Assembly: GCA_002841605.1 (NCBI GenBank)
Contig: PHAF01000031.1
Span: 1-14,965, forward strand
Direction: 5' to 3'
From: Firmicutes bacterium HGW-Firmicutes-10
Lineage (GTDB): Bacteria > Bacillota_I > Bacilli_A > Erysipelotrichales > Erysipelotrichaceae
DNA: 14,965 nucleotides
The position numbers and the translations under genes were made by a program. Each line of letters starts with the position of its first letter. Position 1 is the first letter of the stretch. Below, one piece after another: positions 13,861 through 14,965 of the stretch. The notes under the pieces were generated by a model that saw only the letters and a list, made by a program, of their open reading frames with translations, was not told the DNA's origin and did no database searches.

Positions 13861-14965
13861 GATCTATTTGGATTACGCTTCTACAGCGCCTATTCATCAT
13901 GAAGTCATTGAGGCAACGCATACTTTGTTGCCTCAGTTTTATGCTAATCCCGATTCACTGCATACCTTGGGATATCAGGTAGGGGATTTGATGCGGATCA
14001 GCCGTGAGAAAATTGCTTCACTGCTTGGTGTGACGCCTCAGATGGTTATTTTTACCGGCTCGGCTACCGAAGCGAACAATATGGCCATTAAAGGTGCAGC
14101 CTTCAAAAACCAGCATAAGGGAAAGCATTGCATTACGACCAAAATCGAGCACAGCAGTGTCCTCAACGCTTTCAGACAACTTCAAGAATATTTCGGTTTT
14201 GAAGTAGACTATCTCGATGTCGATGCGTACGGCGTCATTTCTTATGATCAATTGAAACAGCTACTAAGAAAAGACACCATATTGGTGTCAATCATGGCTA
14301 TAAACAATGAAGTTGGATCGATAGCGGATATTGAGCAAATCAAGAAAATCGTCAAGAGCAACAGTGCAGCCATTTTGCATGTCGACTTTGTGCAAATGCT
14401 TGGAAAATATCCGATTGATCTCAATCGCATCGATCTGGCTACTTTTTCAGCCCATAAAATCGGCGGACTAAAAGGTTCGGGATTGCTGATCAGAAATACG
14501 CAAGTAGAACTGATGCCGCTGATCAGTGGCGGTCAACAAGAATTTTCTTTGCGCGGAGGAACAAGCAACACACTGGCAAACATTACTTTTGCCAAAGTAC
14601 TTCGTCTGGCTTTAGAGAAAATGTCATCTGAATTTTCGCGCATCAAAGAAATCAATGATTATCTGCGCAGCGAACTGATGCTGATTCCGCAACTCGATAT
14701 CCTGACACCAGAGGATGGTTCAGTATATATCCTTGCGTTTGCCTATCCGTCGATTCCTTCTGAAATCATGATGAATGCATTGAGCCAGCGTAAAATATAT
14801 GTGTCTGCTCATAGCACCTGCACATCTCAGTCTGCTTATTCTCATGTTCATTTGGCAATTGGTCTAAAAGAACATACGGCCAATGGTGTGATTCGATTGA
14901 GTTTTGGTGATCAAACGACCATGGAACAGGCTCACCGGTTCATAGAGGTATTTAAGGAGATTGTT
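13844..14965 (+). CDS. Cysteine desulfurase, NifS/IscS class I (3' end outside window)
   Basis: A PLP enzyme that takes sulfur from L-cysteine as an enzyme-bound persulfide; 374 codons are present and only the last few are missing. Motifs are IYLDYASTAP, FTGSATEANNMAIKG, KIEHSSVLN, INNEVGSI, HVDFVQMLGK, SAHKIGGLKGSG with PLP Lys205, SLRGGTSNT and the loop AHSTCTSQSA with catalytic Cys326. GTG at 13844 is chosen because AAGGAG (13828-13833) is ten bases upstream; the in-frame ATG at 13835 is only one base from it. Either start overlaps ezrA. In Bacillus the enzyme after ezrA (NifZ) feeds ThiI for 4-thiouridine in tRNA, so thiI is expected just past the window; that partner is inference. In the usual D-A-V-Q motif, Phe replaces Ala (DFVQ). 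Confidence 0.92.
   Translation, partial: MQSIPEIYLDYASTAPIHHEVIEATHTLLPQFYANPDSLHTLGYQVGDLMRISREKIASLLGVTPQMVIFTGSATEANNMAIKGAAFKNQHKGKHCITTKIEHSSVLNAFRQLQEYFGFEVDYLDVDAYGVISYDQLKQLLRKDTILVSIMAINNEVGSIADIEQIKKIVKSNSAAILHVDFVQMLGKYPIDLNRIDLATFSAHKIGGLKGSGLLIRNTQVELMPLISGGQQEFSLRGGTSNTLANITFAKVLRLALEKMSSEFSRIKEINDYLRSELMLIPQLDILTPEDGSVYILAFAYPSIPSEIMMNALSQRKIYVSAHSTCTSQSAYSHVHLAIGLKEHTANGVIRLSFGDQTTMEQAHRFIEVFKEIV

Noticed and set aside
1..14965. Genetic code with TGA as Trp, as in mycoplasmas
   Set aside because: TGA ends several genes cleanly (tyrS, murJ, ezrA) and conserved Trp residues are TGG.
1..14965. cre sites for CcpA, tRNA genes, CRISPR arrays, insertion sequences, prophage or defence genes
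   Set aside because: I looked in all gaps and saw no convincing match; the intergenic DNA is explained by promoters, leaders and terminators.

Overview
The window reads as a chromosomal housekeeping segment of a low-to-moderate GC member of the Bacillota (class Bacilli in the broad sense, possibly an Erysipelotrichales-like or wall-retaining Mollicutes-related lineage). Four things point there: gene order that matches the Bacillus ytmQ-ytoP-ytpR-murC-ytxG-ytxH-ccpA and tyrS/rpsD/ezrA/nifZ neighbourhoods, a Bacilli-type T-box, GAGGTG/AAGGAG ribosome binding sites, and a CcpA with its RQSTK end. TGA is a stop codon here and Trp is TGG. The presence of murC, murJ and ezrA means a peptidoglycan wall and FtsZ-based division. 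I see no phage, transposon, CRISPR or defence island.

Layout. (1) 1-4552, + strand, one tightly overlapped operon: the 3' end of trmB, an M42 aminopeptidase (ytoP), an unknown lipoprotein, ytpR, an unknown acidic protein standing where sftA sits in Bacillus, and murC. (2) 4555-6579, +: a sigma-A-type promoter overlapped by a perfect 16-bp palindrome, then ytxG (DUF948), a long amphipathic-repeat protein in the ytxH slot, and ccpA. (3) 6580-8111, +: promoter, tyrosine T-box leader with terminator, tyrS and its own terminator. (4) 8102-8263, -: a 53-residue two-helix membrane peptide, divergent from (5) 8306-11218, +: an unknown lipoprotein, murJ (YtgP type) and an RsuA-family pseudouridine synthase, chained by ATGA overlaps and closed by a bidirectional terminator. 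(6) 11254-12062, -: rpsD with a strong promoter and a structured leader of about 170 nt. (7) 12089-14965, +: ezrA and a class I cysteine desulfurase (nifZ/iscS type) that runs off the window.

Together the genes cover translation (TyrRS, S4, rRNA and tRNA modification), cell-wall precursor synthesis and export (MurC, MurJ), division control (EzrA) and global carbon regulation (CcpA). All the well-known genes are ordinary orthologues. The less familiar parts are the two lipoproteins, the motor-less protein at the sftA position, the repeat protein after ytxG, the rpsD leader and the palindrome at the ytxG promoter. I found no clear new multi-gene system; these are leads of modest size.
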